This document shows positions 45,747 to 54,554 of a stretch of DNA of 64,000 bases, piece by piece. How positions within the stretch are numbered: the first letter of the stretch is position 1; the number at the start of each line of letters is the position of its first letter. This DNA is from Simkaniaceae bacterium (GTDB lineage: Bacteria; Chlamydiota; Chlamydiia; Chlamydiales; Simkaniaceae). The position numbers and the translations under genes were made by a program. The notes beneath the pieces were generated by a model, which saw only the letters and a program-made list of their open reading frames with translations, had not been told where the DNA came from and did no database searches. The DNA lies in assembly GCA_028281675.1 (NCBI GenBank), contig JANQJL010000019.1:1-64000 (forward strand), in the 5' to 3' direction.

Positions 45747-47256
45747 ATCCTTTGAAGAACTTAAAAAAGTCTTAGAAGAAGAAAAAAAAGACGGTGAAAA
45801 AATTGTTCACTGTCATGGAGTCTTCGATCTCCTTCATCCCGGTCATATTAGACACTTTAAAGAGGCTAAAAGACAAGGGTCAAAGCTTGTCGTTTCTGTC
45901 ACTCCTGATCGATTTGTCAATAAAGGGCCCGGTCGTCCTGTTTTTAGCGAATCCCTTCGCACCGAAACGCTTGCGTCTTTGAATTGTGTTGACTATGTCG
46001 TTCTGAATGATAGCCCTGATGCAATCAGTTGCATCCAAAAAATCAAGCCTAACATTTATGTGAAGGGAAAAGAATATGCAGACTATTCAAAGGATGTTAC
46101 AGGAAAAATTGCTGATGAGGTCCGGGCAGTTCAAGAAGCAAATGGGACAATGTATTATACCGACGATATCGTCTTCAGTTCCTCGACGCTTCTTAATCAA
46201 TACTTTGAAAATACTTCACCAGAACTCCGAGCACTCCTTGCAGAGATCAAAGAAGCCTATTCCATCGATACTCTTCTTCAAAAGATCGAGGATTTAAAAG
46301 ATCTACGCGTTCTTATCATTGGAGATGCAATTATTGATGAATACCAATTTACAGAGCCGATGGGGCAATCTGGAAAGGGACTTCACATGGTTGCTAGAAA
46401 CCAGAAAAATGAGCGTTATTTAGGGGGCTCTCTCATTATTGCCAATCACATCGCCCAATTTTCTGATCATGTAACCCTACTGACTTCTATTGGAGAAAAG
46501 TGCCCTCATCGCGATTTCATCGAAAGTCACGTTGACCCTAAAGTGGAAAGAGAATTTGTTTTTTTACCGAATCATTCCACCCTTACGAAAAAGCGGTATG
46601 TAATAAAAGATGGAAATAATCTTTCTAAACTTTTTGAAACCTATTCCTCTAATGATTCTCTCCTCTCAGAAGAGGAAACTGATCAAATTATTAACTATTT
46701 AGAAAACAGTTCTAAAGATTACGACCTAGTCCTTGTCTGTGATTTTGGGAATGGCTTTACTAACCCTTTGATCGTCGATGTTTTATGTGATCTTCCAAAT
46801 TTTCTAGCCATTAACACTCAAACTAATAGTGGAAACCGAGGCTTTAATGTTGTCACCCATTACCGGCGCGCTAATTTTATCTCTTTAAATGAACCAGAAC
46901 TCCGTCTCTCTGCTCATGATCGCTATAGCTCAATGGAGAGCCTTGCGGCTGATATCTCAGAGTTCTTAAATTGTCGAAATATCTGTATTACCCAAGGAGT
47001 TAAAGGGGTTTTTTGCTCTTCTGAAATGGAACCCAAAATCCATATCCCCGCCTTAATTACAAACACAATTGACCGTGTTGGTGCTGGAGACAGTTTCTTT
47101 TCCATAGCTGCCATGTGTGCTGCGAAAGGATATCCGATTTCTCTAGCTGGCTTCTTTGGTTCGATAGCCTCTGCTATCAATGTTCAAACTATCGGCAATA
47201 AAGAGCCTATAAAAAAAATTCCTTTTAACAAATTTCTCACGAGGTTGCTTAAGTGA
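45730..47256 (+). CDS. Cytidylyltransferase - PfkB sugar kinase fusion (HldE/RfaE-like, domains in reversed order)
   Basis: Residues 1-145 are a nucleotidyltransferase with HGVFDLLHPGHIRHF (HxGH) and YVKGKEYAD; residues 190-508 are a PfkB/ribokinase kinase with VLIIGDAIIDEY, GGSLIIANHIAQ and the anion-hole motif DRVGAGDSFF (about 447-456). E. coli HldE has kinase first and adenylyltransferase second; here the order is the reverse. Together with the GmhA-like enzyme it would phosphorylate and nucleotide-activate a sugar. The activating base (ADP or CDP) cannot be told. Confidence 0.85.
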   Translation: MQSKIKSFEELKKVLEEEKKDGEKIVHCHGVFDLLHPGHIRHFKEAKRQGSKLVVSVTPDRFVNKGPGRPVFSESLRTETLASLNCVDYVVLNDSPDAISCIQKIKPNIYVKGKEYADYSKDVTGKIADEVRAVQEANGTMYYTDDIVFSSSTLLNQYFENTSPELRALLAEIKEAYSIDTLLQKIEDLKDLRVLIIGDAIIDEYQFTEPMGQSGKGLHMVARNQKNERYLGGSLIIANHIAQFSDHVTLLTSIGEKCPHRDFIESHVDPKVEREFVFLPNHSTLTKKRYVIKDGNNLSKLFETYSSNDSLLSEEETDQIINYLENSSKDYDLVLVCDFGNGFTNPLIVDVLCDLPNFLAINTQTNSGNRGFNVVTHYRRANFISLNEPELRLSAHDRYSSMESLAADISEFLNCRNICITQGVKGVFCSSEMEPKIHIPALITNTIDRVGAGDSFFSIAAMCAAKGYPISLAGFFGSIASAINVQTIGNKEPIKKIPFNKFLTRLLK

Positions 47257-48212
47257 ATCGAACTGATCTATTTTATAAAATGCTCCGCATCCGCCGTATT
47301 GAAGAGGCGATAGCTGACCGCTACTCGGAACAGAAAATGCGCTGCCCAACACATCTTAGTATTGGTCAAGAAGGCATTGCTGTTGGAGTCTCTGAAGCTC
47401 TAAGTGTTGAAGATTTAATCATGAGTAACCACCGTGCTCATGCTCATTATCTAGCCAAAGGAGGCGATCTTAATAAAATGATCGCTGAAATTCATGGAAA
47501 AAAATCTGGGTGCTCTCTTGGCCGCGGTGGCTCGATGCATCTTATCGATCTTTCTGTTGGAATGATGGGATCAACGCCGATCGTTGCGAATAGCATCCCT
47601 GTGGCTGTAGGACTTGCTTTTGCCTCTCAAATAAAAAATGATAAAAAAATTTCCGTCTCTTATTTTGGTGAAGGAGCTACTGAAGAGGGGGTTTTTGCAG
47701 AGAGCCTGAACTTTGCATCTCTCAAAAATCTTCCCATCCTTTTTGTCTGTGAAAATAACCTCTATTCCGTCTATTCTCCTCTAAATGTTCGCCAAGCACC
47801 GACGCGAAGCCGGACAGCAATAGCAAAGGCGCATGGAATGTATGCCAGGAAAGGGAATGGGAATGATGTAGAAGAAACCTATAGAATTGCTCAAGAAGCC
47901 GTTGACTATATTCGTTCAGGAAGTGGTCCAGCCTATATTGAATTCGATACGTATCGTTTCCTCGAACATTGCGGTCCCAATCATGATATAGATCTTGGCT
48001 ACCGCACCCTAGAAGAGTTTAATAGCTGGCTTGAGAAATGTCCCATTAAAACTTACCGAGAACAGTTACTTGCTGAAAAGCTTATTTCAGAAGAGGAGCT
48101 TGATAAAATGGAATCTAAATTGAAATCAGAGATCGATGAGGCCTTCACCTTCGCTAAAGAAAGTCCCTATCCCTATTTTGACCTTGACAATGAACTGATG
48201 TATGCGGAGTAG
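47253..48212 (+). CDS. TPP-dependent 2-oxo acid dehydrogenase E1 alpha-like subunit in the glycan locus
   Basis: The start is GTG overlapping the previous stop (GTGA). YKMLRIRRIEEAIADRY, HLSIGQEGIAVG and GRGGSMHLID are typical of PDH/acetoin dehydrogenase E1 alpha. The TPP-magnesium motif is GEGATEEGVFAESLNFA...CENN (about 139-168). No E2 or E3 genes follow, and it is embedded among sugar genes, so a conventional dehydrogenase complex is unlikely. It may transfer an acetaldehyde-type unit or decarboxylate a keto-sugar acid; this is inference. Confidence 0.85.
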   Translation: MNRTDLFYKMLRIRRIEEAIADRYSEQKMRCPTHLSIGQEGIAVGVSEALSVEDLIMSNHRAHAHYLAKGGDLNKMIAEIHGKKSGCSLGRGGSMHLIDLSVGMMGSTPIVANSIPVAVGLAFASQIKNDKKISVSYFGEGATEEGVFAESLNFASLKNLPILFVCENNLYSVYSPLNVRQAPTRSRTAIAKAHGMYARKGNGNDVEETYRIAQEAVDYIRSGSGPAYIEFDTYRFLEHCGPNHDIDLGYRTLEEFNSWLEKCPIKTYREQLLAEKLISEEELDKMESKLKSEIDEAFTFAKESPYPYFDLDNELMYAE

Positions 48213-48215
48213 TTC

Positions 48216-49289
48216 ATGAAAAGAGAATTAAAATTTAACCAAGCCATCCTAGAAGGAACCTCCCAGCTTTTAGAAAGCGATCCTTCTGTTTATATTATGG
48301 GACTTGGCGTTCCAGACCCAAAAGGAACTTTTGGAACAACCAGTGGCCTCCAAGAGAAATTTGGCCCTGAGCGGGTCATGGATATGCCCACTTCTGAAAA
48401 TGCAATGACTGGTGTTGCAATTGGAACAGCAATCCGAGGGATGCGCCCTATTCTTACCCACCAACGGGTTGATTTTTTTCTTTTAGCTCTTGACCAACTC
48501 ATTAATAACGCCGCTAAATGGCATTATATGTTTGGTGATCAACTGACCGCTCCCATTGTTATCCGCTTAGTCATGGGGAGAGGATGGGGACAAGGCCCTC
48601 AACACTCACAATCTCTTCAAAGCCTTTTTGGGCACATCCCTGGCTTAAAAGTCGTGATGCCTTCGACTCCTCATGATGCCAAAGGGCTTCTTATTTCTGC
48701 AGTAAAAGATAATAACCCTGTCGTCTTTCTTGAACATCGATGGCTCCACAATACACATGGAATAGTCCCTGAAGAAATGTATGAAGTTCCTATAGGAAAA
48801 GCACGTGTTATTCAAGAAGGGACCGATGTGACAATTGCAGCTTGTTCCCATATGACTCTTGAAGCACGCAGGGCAGTAGAGCTCCTTCATGAAGAGGGTA
48901 TTTCTGCAGAGCTTATCGATATTCGGAGTGTCAAGCCCCTTGACAAAGAGACCATTATCAAATCGGTAAGAAAAACAGGTCGCCTTATTGTCGCTGATCC
49001 CGACTGGAAAACCTGTGGCTTTGCCTCAGAAGTCATTGCCTCCATTTCAGAAGAAGCATTTAATGATTTAAAATCTCCTCCTATGCGGGTCACTTATCCC
49101 GATAGGCACAGCCCCACCAGTTGGGCTCTTTCAAACCATTACTACCCTTCTTCCCGAGTAATTGCAATGGAAGCCTTCAAGATAATGCGTCTTCCTTCTA
49201 AAGCGCAAATGCTCTTGCAAGAACTACTTGAATTTCGAAGTGAAGGACCACTAGATGTTCCAGATACTTCCTTTACAGGACCATTTTAG
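48216..49289 (+). CDS. TPP-dependent E1 beta-like subunit
   Basis: This is the partner of the preceding gene (3 bp apart). LKFNQAILEGTSQLLE, MPTSENAMTGVAIGTAIRGM, VMGRGWGQGPQHSQSL and KVVMPSTPHDAKGLL follow the transketolase-pyrimidine and C-terminal layout of E1 beta. At 357 residues it is about 30 longer than PDH E1 beta, with an extra C-terminal tail (EFRSEGPLDVPDTSF). Stand-alone E1 alpha/beta pairs are known from polysaccharide loci of other bacteria; their reaction there is mostly undefined. Confidence 0.85.
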   Translation: MKRELKFNQAILEGTSQLLESDPSVYIMGLGVPDPKGTFGTTSGLQEKFGPERVMDMPTSENAMTGVAIGTAIRGMRPILTHQRVDFFLLALDQLINNAAKWHYMFGDQLTAPIVIRLVMGRGWGQGPQHSQSLQSLFGHIPGLKVVMPSTPHDAKGLLISAVKDNNPVVFLEHRWLHNTHGIVPEEMYEVPIGKARVIQEGTDVTIAACSHMTLEARRAVELLHEEGISAELIDIRSVKPLDKETIIKSVRKTGRLIVADPDWKTCGFASEVIASISEEAFNDLKSPPMRVTYPDRHSPTSWALSNHYYPSSRVIAMEAFKIMRLPSKAQMLLQELLEFRSEGPLDVPDTSFTGPF

Positions 49290-49293
49290 GGGG

Positions 49294-49440
49294 TATGAAA
49301 AAATAAATCGAATATTTCTGGTGTCATAGCGCTTTAGCCACGCGGCGCAAATCCAAAGGAAACTTCTTAGTTTTTAAGGGATTGTAACAAAGCAGAAGAA
49401 GATGCTATGGTTGCGGAAATGTTTAAGTTATTTTTGCGCA
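49294..49440. repeat. Degraded palindromic element P10 (about 147 bp)
   Basis: The left arm AAAATAAATCGAATATTTCTGGTGTCATAGC and the inverted right arm (AAAATAACTTAAACATTTCC then GCAACCATAGC) agree at roughly two thirds of positions, including CATAGC and AAAATAA. It fills most of the 169 bp between the E1 beta gene and the next gene. Boundaries are uncertain and no copy with shared sequence was found in the window. Confidence 0.45.
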
Positions 49441-49458
49441 CCTCGTTAGGAGATAGAA

Positions 49459-50448
49459 ATGAAAAAAGTATTAGTGATTGGCAGTAATTCATTTTCAGGA
49501 AGTGATTTTATCGATTTCCTCCTTGAAAAAGGGGAATATGAAGTCATTGGTATCAGTCGCTCAGCTGAAAAAGATTCCCTTTTTCTTCCCTATAGAGCAA
49601 AAAATTCTCCTTATTTTACCTTTGAACAAATCGATCTGAATAGTGACTTACCTAAGTTAGACCGTCTCCTCGAAGCATTTCAACCAGAATATATCATCAA
49701 TTTTGCAGCGCAGAGTGAAGTAGGCCCCAGCTGGGAAAACCCCGATCATTGGTTCCAAACCAATGCTGTCGCACTCACAAACCTTGCGAATATTCTTAAA
49801 GATAAAAAATTCCTTAAAAAATATGTCCATGTCTCTTCACCTGAAGTATATGGAACATGTGAAGGTTTCATCAAAGAAGGTACTCCTGTAAACCCATCGA
49901 CACCTTATGCCGCATCAAAAGCTGCTGGAGATCTTTCCCTCTTCACATTTTACAAAAACTTCGATTTCCCCCTCACAATGATCCGCGCAACCAATGTTTA
50001 TGGCGCCCACCAACAACTCTTTAAAATCATTCCGCGCACCGCCATTTACCTAAAAAATAAAAAGAAAATCCAGCTTCATGGAGGGGGTGTTGCCGTTAAA
50101 TCCTACATCCACATTCGAGACGTTTCAAAAGGAGAACTCCTTGTCATGGAGAAGGGACGAACAGGTGAAATCTATCATATTTCCCCTGACCAAGGGGTTG
50201 CTGTAAAAGCTGTCGTTCAAGCGATCTGCGATAAAATGAATGTTTCCTTTGAAGAAGCAACAGAAATGGCACCAGAGCGCCTTGGCCAAGATAAAGCCTA
50301 CACCATAGATTCCACCAAAATTCGAACAGAACTCGGTTGGAAGCCTGAGATTTCCCTTGAAGAAGGGGTCACTCAAACCGTCAACTGGGTTAATTCTCAT
50401 TTCGACGCCATCAACAAGCAACCCCTCCAATATATCCATAAAGCGTAA
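49459..50448 (+). CDS. RmlB-like NAD-dependent sugar dehydratase (extended SDR)
   Basis: Cofactor motif KVLVIGSNSFSGSDFIDFL, then NFAAQSEVGPSWENPDHWFQTN, TPYAASKAAGDL (Y-x3-K) and a C-terminus ERLGQDKAYTIDSTKIRTELGWKPE like that of dTDP- or GDP-sugar 4,6-dehydratases. The catalytic triplet that reads T-D-E in RmlB is here S-P-E (VSSPEVYG), so the Asp acid is missing and the reaction may differ. RBS TAGGAGA supports the ATG. It starts a second run of plus-strand genes. Confidence 0.8.
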   Translation: MKKVLVIGSNSFSGSDFIDFLLEKGEYEVIGISRSAEKDSLFLPYRAKNSPYFTFEQIDLNSDLPKLDRLLEAFQPEYIINFAAQSEVGPSWENPDHWFQTNAVALTNLANILKDKKFLKKYVHVSSPEVYGTCEGFIKEGTPVNPSTPYAASKAAGDLSLFTFYKNFDFPLTMIRATNVYGAHQQLFKIIPRTAIYLKNKKKIQLHGGGVAVKSYIHIRDVSKGELLVMEKGRTGEIYHISPDQGVAVKAVVQAICDKMNVSFEEATEMAPERLGQDKAYTIDSTKIRTELGWKPEISLEEGVTQTVNWVNSHFDAINKQPLQYIHKA

Positions 50449-50456
50449 GGAAATTC

Positions 50457-51116
50457 ATGGGACAAGAAATCAACCTCCTTATTAACTACCCTAAAGCCAA
50501 ACGAAATATCAAAGAGCGAGGGGCTACAAAAACCGAAGAAGACAGGGCAATTGCTAGACAATTTGGAAAAGAATTTTTCGATGGTGAGCGTCGTCACGGC
50601 TATGGTGGCTTTAGCTACATGGATCGGTTTTGGACACCTGTCGTTCCTACCTTCAAAAATCATTATCAGCTCACATCGGAAAGCTCTATCCTTGATGTCG
50701 GTGCTGCAAAGGGATTCATGCTCTATGACTTTCACCGTCTGATCCCCAACCTTAAGATTTCTGGGATCGATATCTCTCCTTACGCGATTGAAAATGCTAA
50801 AGAAGAAGTAAAGCCCTTCCTTCAAGTTGCAAACGCCATTTCCCTTCCCTATGAGGACAATTCTTTTGACCTCGTTATCTCTATCAATACCGTTCATAAT
50901 CTTGAAAAAGATGACCTTGCAAAAGCCCTCCAAGAGATTGAAAGGGTCTCGCGTAAAAATAGCTTCATTACTGTCGATGCCTATCGAAACGACGAAGAAA
51001 AAGAACTTATGTACCATTGGAATTTAACCGCAAAGACTATTATGCATGTCGAAGAGTGGAAAGCATTTTTCAATGAAATTGGCTATACTGGCGATTACTA
51101 TTGGTTTATCCCCTAA
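50457..51116 (+). CDS. Class I SAM-dependent methyltransferase
   Basis: Motif I is SILDVGAAKGFMLYDF (about 79-94), followed by the acidic residue in GIDISPYAIENA and motif IV-like SFDLVISINTVHN. The N-terminal 60 residues form a cap with an odd GYGGFSYMDRFW segment. Substrate is unknown; in this setting a sugar or lipid-linked sugar is likely. It lies 8 bp after the dehydratase and 6 bp before the ABC exporter gene. Confidence 0.8.
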   Translation: MGQEINLLINYPKAKRNIKERGATKTEEDRAIARQFGKEFFDGERRHGYGGFSYMDRFWTPVVPTFKNHYQLTSESSILDVGAAKGFMLYDFHRLIPNLKISGIDISPYAIENAKEEVKPFLQVANAISLPYEDNSFDLVISINTVHNLEKDDLAKALQEIERVSRKNSFITVDAYRNDEEKELMYHWNLTAKTIMHVEEWKAFFNEIGYTGDYYWFIP

Positions 51117-51122
51117 GGTTAT

Positions 51123-52976
51123 ATGTTCAAGAGACAGAAAGAATACATCGCTAATATCTACAACGTCATCTTCAAAAGAAAGAAGAACGATCTCATTAAA
51201 TTTCTCCTGATTTCTACACCAGCAAGTCTAACTGCTATTCTTGAAGGGGTAACGTTTGGGCTACTCCTTTGTGCCCTTTATGTATTAAATGGAAAAGGAA
51301 TGGACGCCTTCAATGGAAGACCCATCCTTTCAAGAATTGCAAAACTTTTCTTTTTAGAAAATCTATCTTCTAACCAGATGTTTATTGTGATGCTCTTAGC
51401 AGCGATTGGAGCCCAAGTTTTAAAATCCTTTATCATTTATTTCTCATCAGTGCAAGCCGCTAAACTTAACGCAAAAATTTCATGCGAGATCCATCAGAAT
51501 ATTTACTCGCATATTCTCTCCTTTAATTTTCAAACAGTGAGTAATTATAGAACAGGGGGGCTTGCAACTTATGCACAAATTCCTACAACATCCATTGTCC
51601 CTCTGCTGCAAGCAGCTCACAAAATTATCATCCAGTGCTTTATCTTAGGGATGTTATCGATCGTCTTATTTAAAGTTTCTGTTCCATTAACACTCTTTTT
51701 CATTGCCTTCTTTACCATCTCAGGCTTTGCCTATAAAAAACTCCTATTAATCATTTGTAAGTACTCTGAAAACTGTGCAAACCAACTTTTAAAATTTACC
51801 AACGATATCGTTCAAGCAATCAGTGGAATTAGACTTATTCACATTTTTGGAATGCAGGGTGTGATTTTAAAAAGAAGCCATTCTGTCATGAGTAAAATGC
51901 AGGAGTTCCAGAAGGGTAGTGCTCAGCTCCAAAGCTTACTTATTGCACTTGGAGAGGTCTTTAGTATGATTATGATAGGGGCAACACTTGCTATTAGCTC
52001 CTTTTTCTTAGTCGTTACTCAAGAACATTCTCTCCCACTCCTTTTGACATACATTGCAACAGCATACCGCTTTACAACGGTTTCTCGCGAAATTCTTACC
52101 CACTTTGGAACCATAGCATCGCAAACAGGATCTATCATTAAACTGAATGACATTTTAACAACCTGCGATAAAGGATTTGAGCCCACTAACGGCTCACCAG
52201 CCCCCCCAGTAAAAAGGGAAATCACCTTTTCAAAAGTCTCTTTCAAATATCCCCAAAAAAAGGGAAGAGCTTTAGATAGAATTTCCTTAACAATCCCTCA
52301 TGGGAAAATGACTGCAATTGTTGGTTTATCAGGTGCTGGGAAAACGACACTCATTAGCCTTTTAGCACGACTATTTGATCCTACACACGGAAAAATCTTA
52401 GTCGATGGTGTTAATATGACGGACTACAATATCAGAAGCTGGCGTTCAAGACTTGGTGTTGTAACCCAAAATGCGACAATTTTTAACGATTCAGCCCGCG
52501 AAAACATCTGCTTTGGAACTCCTGCGACAGATAGCGAAATCCTTGATATTTGTAAAATCTCAGGCTGTTATGAAGTCATTAAAAATCTTCCTGCTGGACT
52601 CGACTCACCACTCGGTGAGCATGGTTATAAAATCTCAGGTGGAGAAGCACAAAGAATTGCCATTGCAAGAGCATTAATTAGAAACCCCGAGCTGATGATT
52701 CTCGATGAAGCTACGAGTAATTTAGATAGTCACAATGAGCAAATCATTCAAAAAACCATGGAAACATACCGCCATCAATGCACTCTCATCGTTATTGCCC
52801 ATCGCCTTTCCACTATTACCTCTGCTGATCAAATCGTTGTCCTTGATAAGGGAAAAGTCATTGAAACAGGGACGCATGAAGAACTTTTAGATAACGATGA
52901 GGGTTATGCTTATCTTTGGAAGTTACAGTCCAAAAAGAAGGATGAAAACAAACTTTTGCAGTTAAGTGCAAAATAA
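51123..52976 (+). CDS. ABC exporter, fused permease and ATPase (MsbA/lipid- or glycan-flippase type)
   Basis: Six hydrophobic segments in residues 20-330 are followed by a nucleotide-binding domain: Walker A VGLSGAGKTTLI (about 400-411), ISGGEAQRIAIARAL signature (about 503-517), Walker B LMILDEATSNLD (about 522-533) and the switch His in VIAHRLST. Its position in the glycan locus suggests export of lipid-linked saccharide, as for PglK or Wzk. The length of 617 is typical of half-transporters that act as homodimers. Confidence 0.9.
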   Translation: MFKRQKEYIANIYNVIFKRKKNDLIKFLLISTPASLTAILEGVTFGLLLCALYVLNGKGMDAFNGRPILSRIAKLFFLENLSSNQMFIVMLLAAIGAQVLKSFIIYFSSVQAAKLNAKISCEIHQNIYSHILSFNFQTVSNYRTGGLATYAQIPTTSIVPLLQAAHKIIIQCFILGMLSIVLFKVSVPLTLFFIAFFTISGFAYKKLLLIICKYSENCANQLLKFTNDIVQAISGIRLIHIFGMQGVILKRSHSVMSKMQEFQKGSAQLQSLLIALGEVFSMIMIGATLAISSFFLVVTQEHSLPLLLTYIATAYRFTTVSREILTHFGTIASQTGSIIKLNDILTTCDKGFEPTNGSPAPPVKREITFSKVSFKYPQKKGRALDRISLTIPHGKMTAIVGLSGAGKTTLISLLARLFDPTHGKILVDGVNMTDYNIRSWRSRLGVVTQNATIFNDSARENICFGTPATDSEILDICKISGCYEVIKNLPAGLDSPLGEHGYKISGGEAQRIAIARALIRNPELMILDEATSNLDSHNEQIIQKTMETYRHQCTLIVIAHRLSTITSADQIVVLDKGKVIETGTHEELLDNDEGYAYLWKLQSKKKDENKLLQLSAK

Positions 52977-53043
52977 GCCCACTAAAATTCTTATTGAATT
53001 CATTAGGAGATTCGGTAAAATCAGGATAGATAGTACCTCTCAT

Positions 53044-53117
53044 TTAAAGCCCAAGGTGAGCGGTGATTATGATAGATTTTTGATGATAAGCAAGGTGCAA
53101 AATCCGGAGCTTGGTTG
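53044..53117. repeat. Palindromic element P5, a shortened copy of P3
   Basis: GATAGATTTTTGATGATAAGCAAGGTGCAAAATC matches the minus strand of 33140-33190 with a few changes. The ends AGCCCAAG and CTTGGTT correspond to the P3 ends but are eroded. It lies in the 209-bp gap after the ABC exporter gene. Confidence 0.65.
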
Positions 53118-53185
53118 AAAAACTCTGCTCTGTATAAAGCTATGCCTTTTAGTGTAATCCAAAGCAAAAGATATAATAAGCGCTC

Positions 53186-54397
53186 ATGAAGTTCCAAATT
53201 ATCAATGTGATGTGGGGCGAAAACTACATCAAAACTTTCCTTGAGCTCTCTCTACCAACTCAATTTTCTACAGGAAATTTATTTGATTTAAAAACCAAGC
53301 CTTCCTATGTCATTTATACCAATAAAGAAGGGAAGAAACAAATTCAAAGCTCTCCGATCTACCAATCCTTAGAATCTACATGTACAGTTGATTTTAGACT
53401 TATTCATCTCAAAAAGGGTTGGTGTCCCTTTGGTATGATGATGAAATGTCAAAAACATTCGATTAAAGAGTCAAAAAAATCCAAATCCCCCCTTGTCTTT
53501 CTTGCCCCAGACTGTATTCTCTCCTCTGGAGTTTTTTGCTATATTGAAGATGCTCTTAACAAAGGAGTGCGTCTAATTGCCATTTGCTCTTCAAGAATGT
53601 CATTAGAAAGCTATCGAGAGGTTATAAAAACCAAAGAAGGGAAGGATGAAATTGTAGACTGGGATTCAAAAAGCCTTGCAAAAATCACAGTAAAAAATCT
53701 TCACCACCGAGCTAAGTGTCTCATCATGAAAGAAAACCAGATCAGTAATCACCCAAGCCACATGTATTGGCAACTTGATGAGAACAATTTATTTGGGAAG
53801 GCCTACCATTTGCATCCCCTTCTTATCTGGCCCAGAAATCTGAACGTTTTACCAAAATTTTCGATCGATGGAAAAAAATTCTTGGAGGAAATTTGTCCCA
53901 ATTTTGAAGAGTGGGAAGTCATTACTGATTGCAGTAAGATTTCCTTATTTGAAGTATCAAGTAATAAACAGTTTCAAGATGACTTCACTCTCCCACTTGA
54001 CAAGATTACATTTAACGAATGGCTTAAACATAACGTCTCAGATTCTCATCACTTTTTCTTTAAACATCAGATCATTCTTGGAGATGGTAATTGGAAACCA
54101 GAATGGGATAAAGTTATTGAGCAAGCACTTCTTCAAATCAAACGATTAAGCACTCTACCACCAAGACCTGTTACTCGTTCACCTTTAGTCAAAAAGAGAT
54201 TCAAATGGTCATTTAGGCTCAAATGGTCATTTAGATTCAAATGGTCATTTCTCCAATTTTTTAAGTGGTATGGAACGCTATTTTATTATATAATTATAGG
54301 TCGAAAGAAAGTGACGATAAAAAAAATCAAGTACCATTTTCGTTATTTACTTGTACATAAAAGGTTTCCAACTCATACATTAAAAAGACCGCCTTAA
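53186..54397 (+). CDS. Uncharacterised glycan-locus protein (glycosyltransferase-like), paralog of 55607-56788
   Basis: Family not recognised with certainty. FQIINVMWGENYIKTFLEL begins a Rossmann-like start, then LVFLAPDCILSSGVF and IAICSSRMSLESY, then NHPSHMYWQLDENN and HLHPLLIWPRN. Such HP...W segments after an APD-type motif recur in poorly characterised proteins of bacterial glycan clusters that are probably glycosyltransferases. The C-terminus has three copies of an 18-bp unit (54201-54254) giving KWSFRL-KWSFRF-KWSFLQ, and a hydrophobic stretch near 360-375. A TATAAT at 53172-53177 lies only 8 bases before the ATG. Confidence 0.6.
   Translation: MKFQIINVMWGENYIKTFLELSLPTQFSTGNLFDLKTKPSYVIYTNKEGKKQIQSSPIYQSLESTCTVDFRLIHLKKGWCPFGMMMKCQKHSIKESKKSKSPLVFLAPDCILSSGVFCYIEDALNKGVRLIAICSSRMSLESYREVIKTKEGKDEIVDWDSKSLAKITVKNLHHRAKCLIMKENQISNHPSHMYWQLDENNLFGKAYHLHPLLIWPRNLNVLPKFSIDGKKFLEEICPNFEEWEVITDCSKISLFEVSSNKQFQDDFTLPLDKITFNEWLKHNVSDSHHFFFKHQIILGDGNWKPEWDKVIEQALLQIKRLSTLPPRPVTRSPLVKKRFKWSFRLKWSFRFKWSFLQFFKWYGTLFYYIIIGRKKVTIKKIKYHFRYLLVHKRFPTHTLKRPP
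54201..54254 (+). repeat. Three tandem copies of an 18-bp in-frame unit
   Basis: The unit TCAAATGGTCATTTAGGC occurs three times with small changes, encoding KWSFRL, KWSFRF and KWSFLQ. The paralog at 55607-56788 has only one weak equivalent, so the expansion looks recent and may vary in copy number between strains. Confidence 0.85.
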
Positions 54398-54554
54398 AAC
54401 CTGGAGATAAGATATTCTTTAAAACGCTCGCTCCAATATTCAAAAAATTCACAAATAAAATAAGAGAAGCCCTCCTTCATCCAAAGTAAACTTTCCCCTT
54501 TTCTCAAATGAATACCTCATATAAAATGAGCATTATTTACTTACTTACTCCTTT
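54398..54554. other. Intergenic gap, 157 bp
   Basis: AT-rich with a small hairpin (CTCATATAAAATGAG, about 54513-54527) that could mark a promoter or weak terminator. No gene or element was recognised. Confidence 0.3.

Noticed and set aside
49294..49440. Hidden small gene between the E1 beta and dehydratase genes
   Set aside because: No frame longer than a few dozen codons with a start signal; the segment is better explained as a decayed palindrome.
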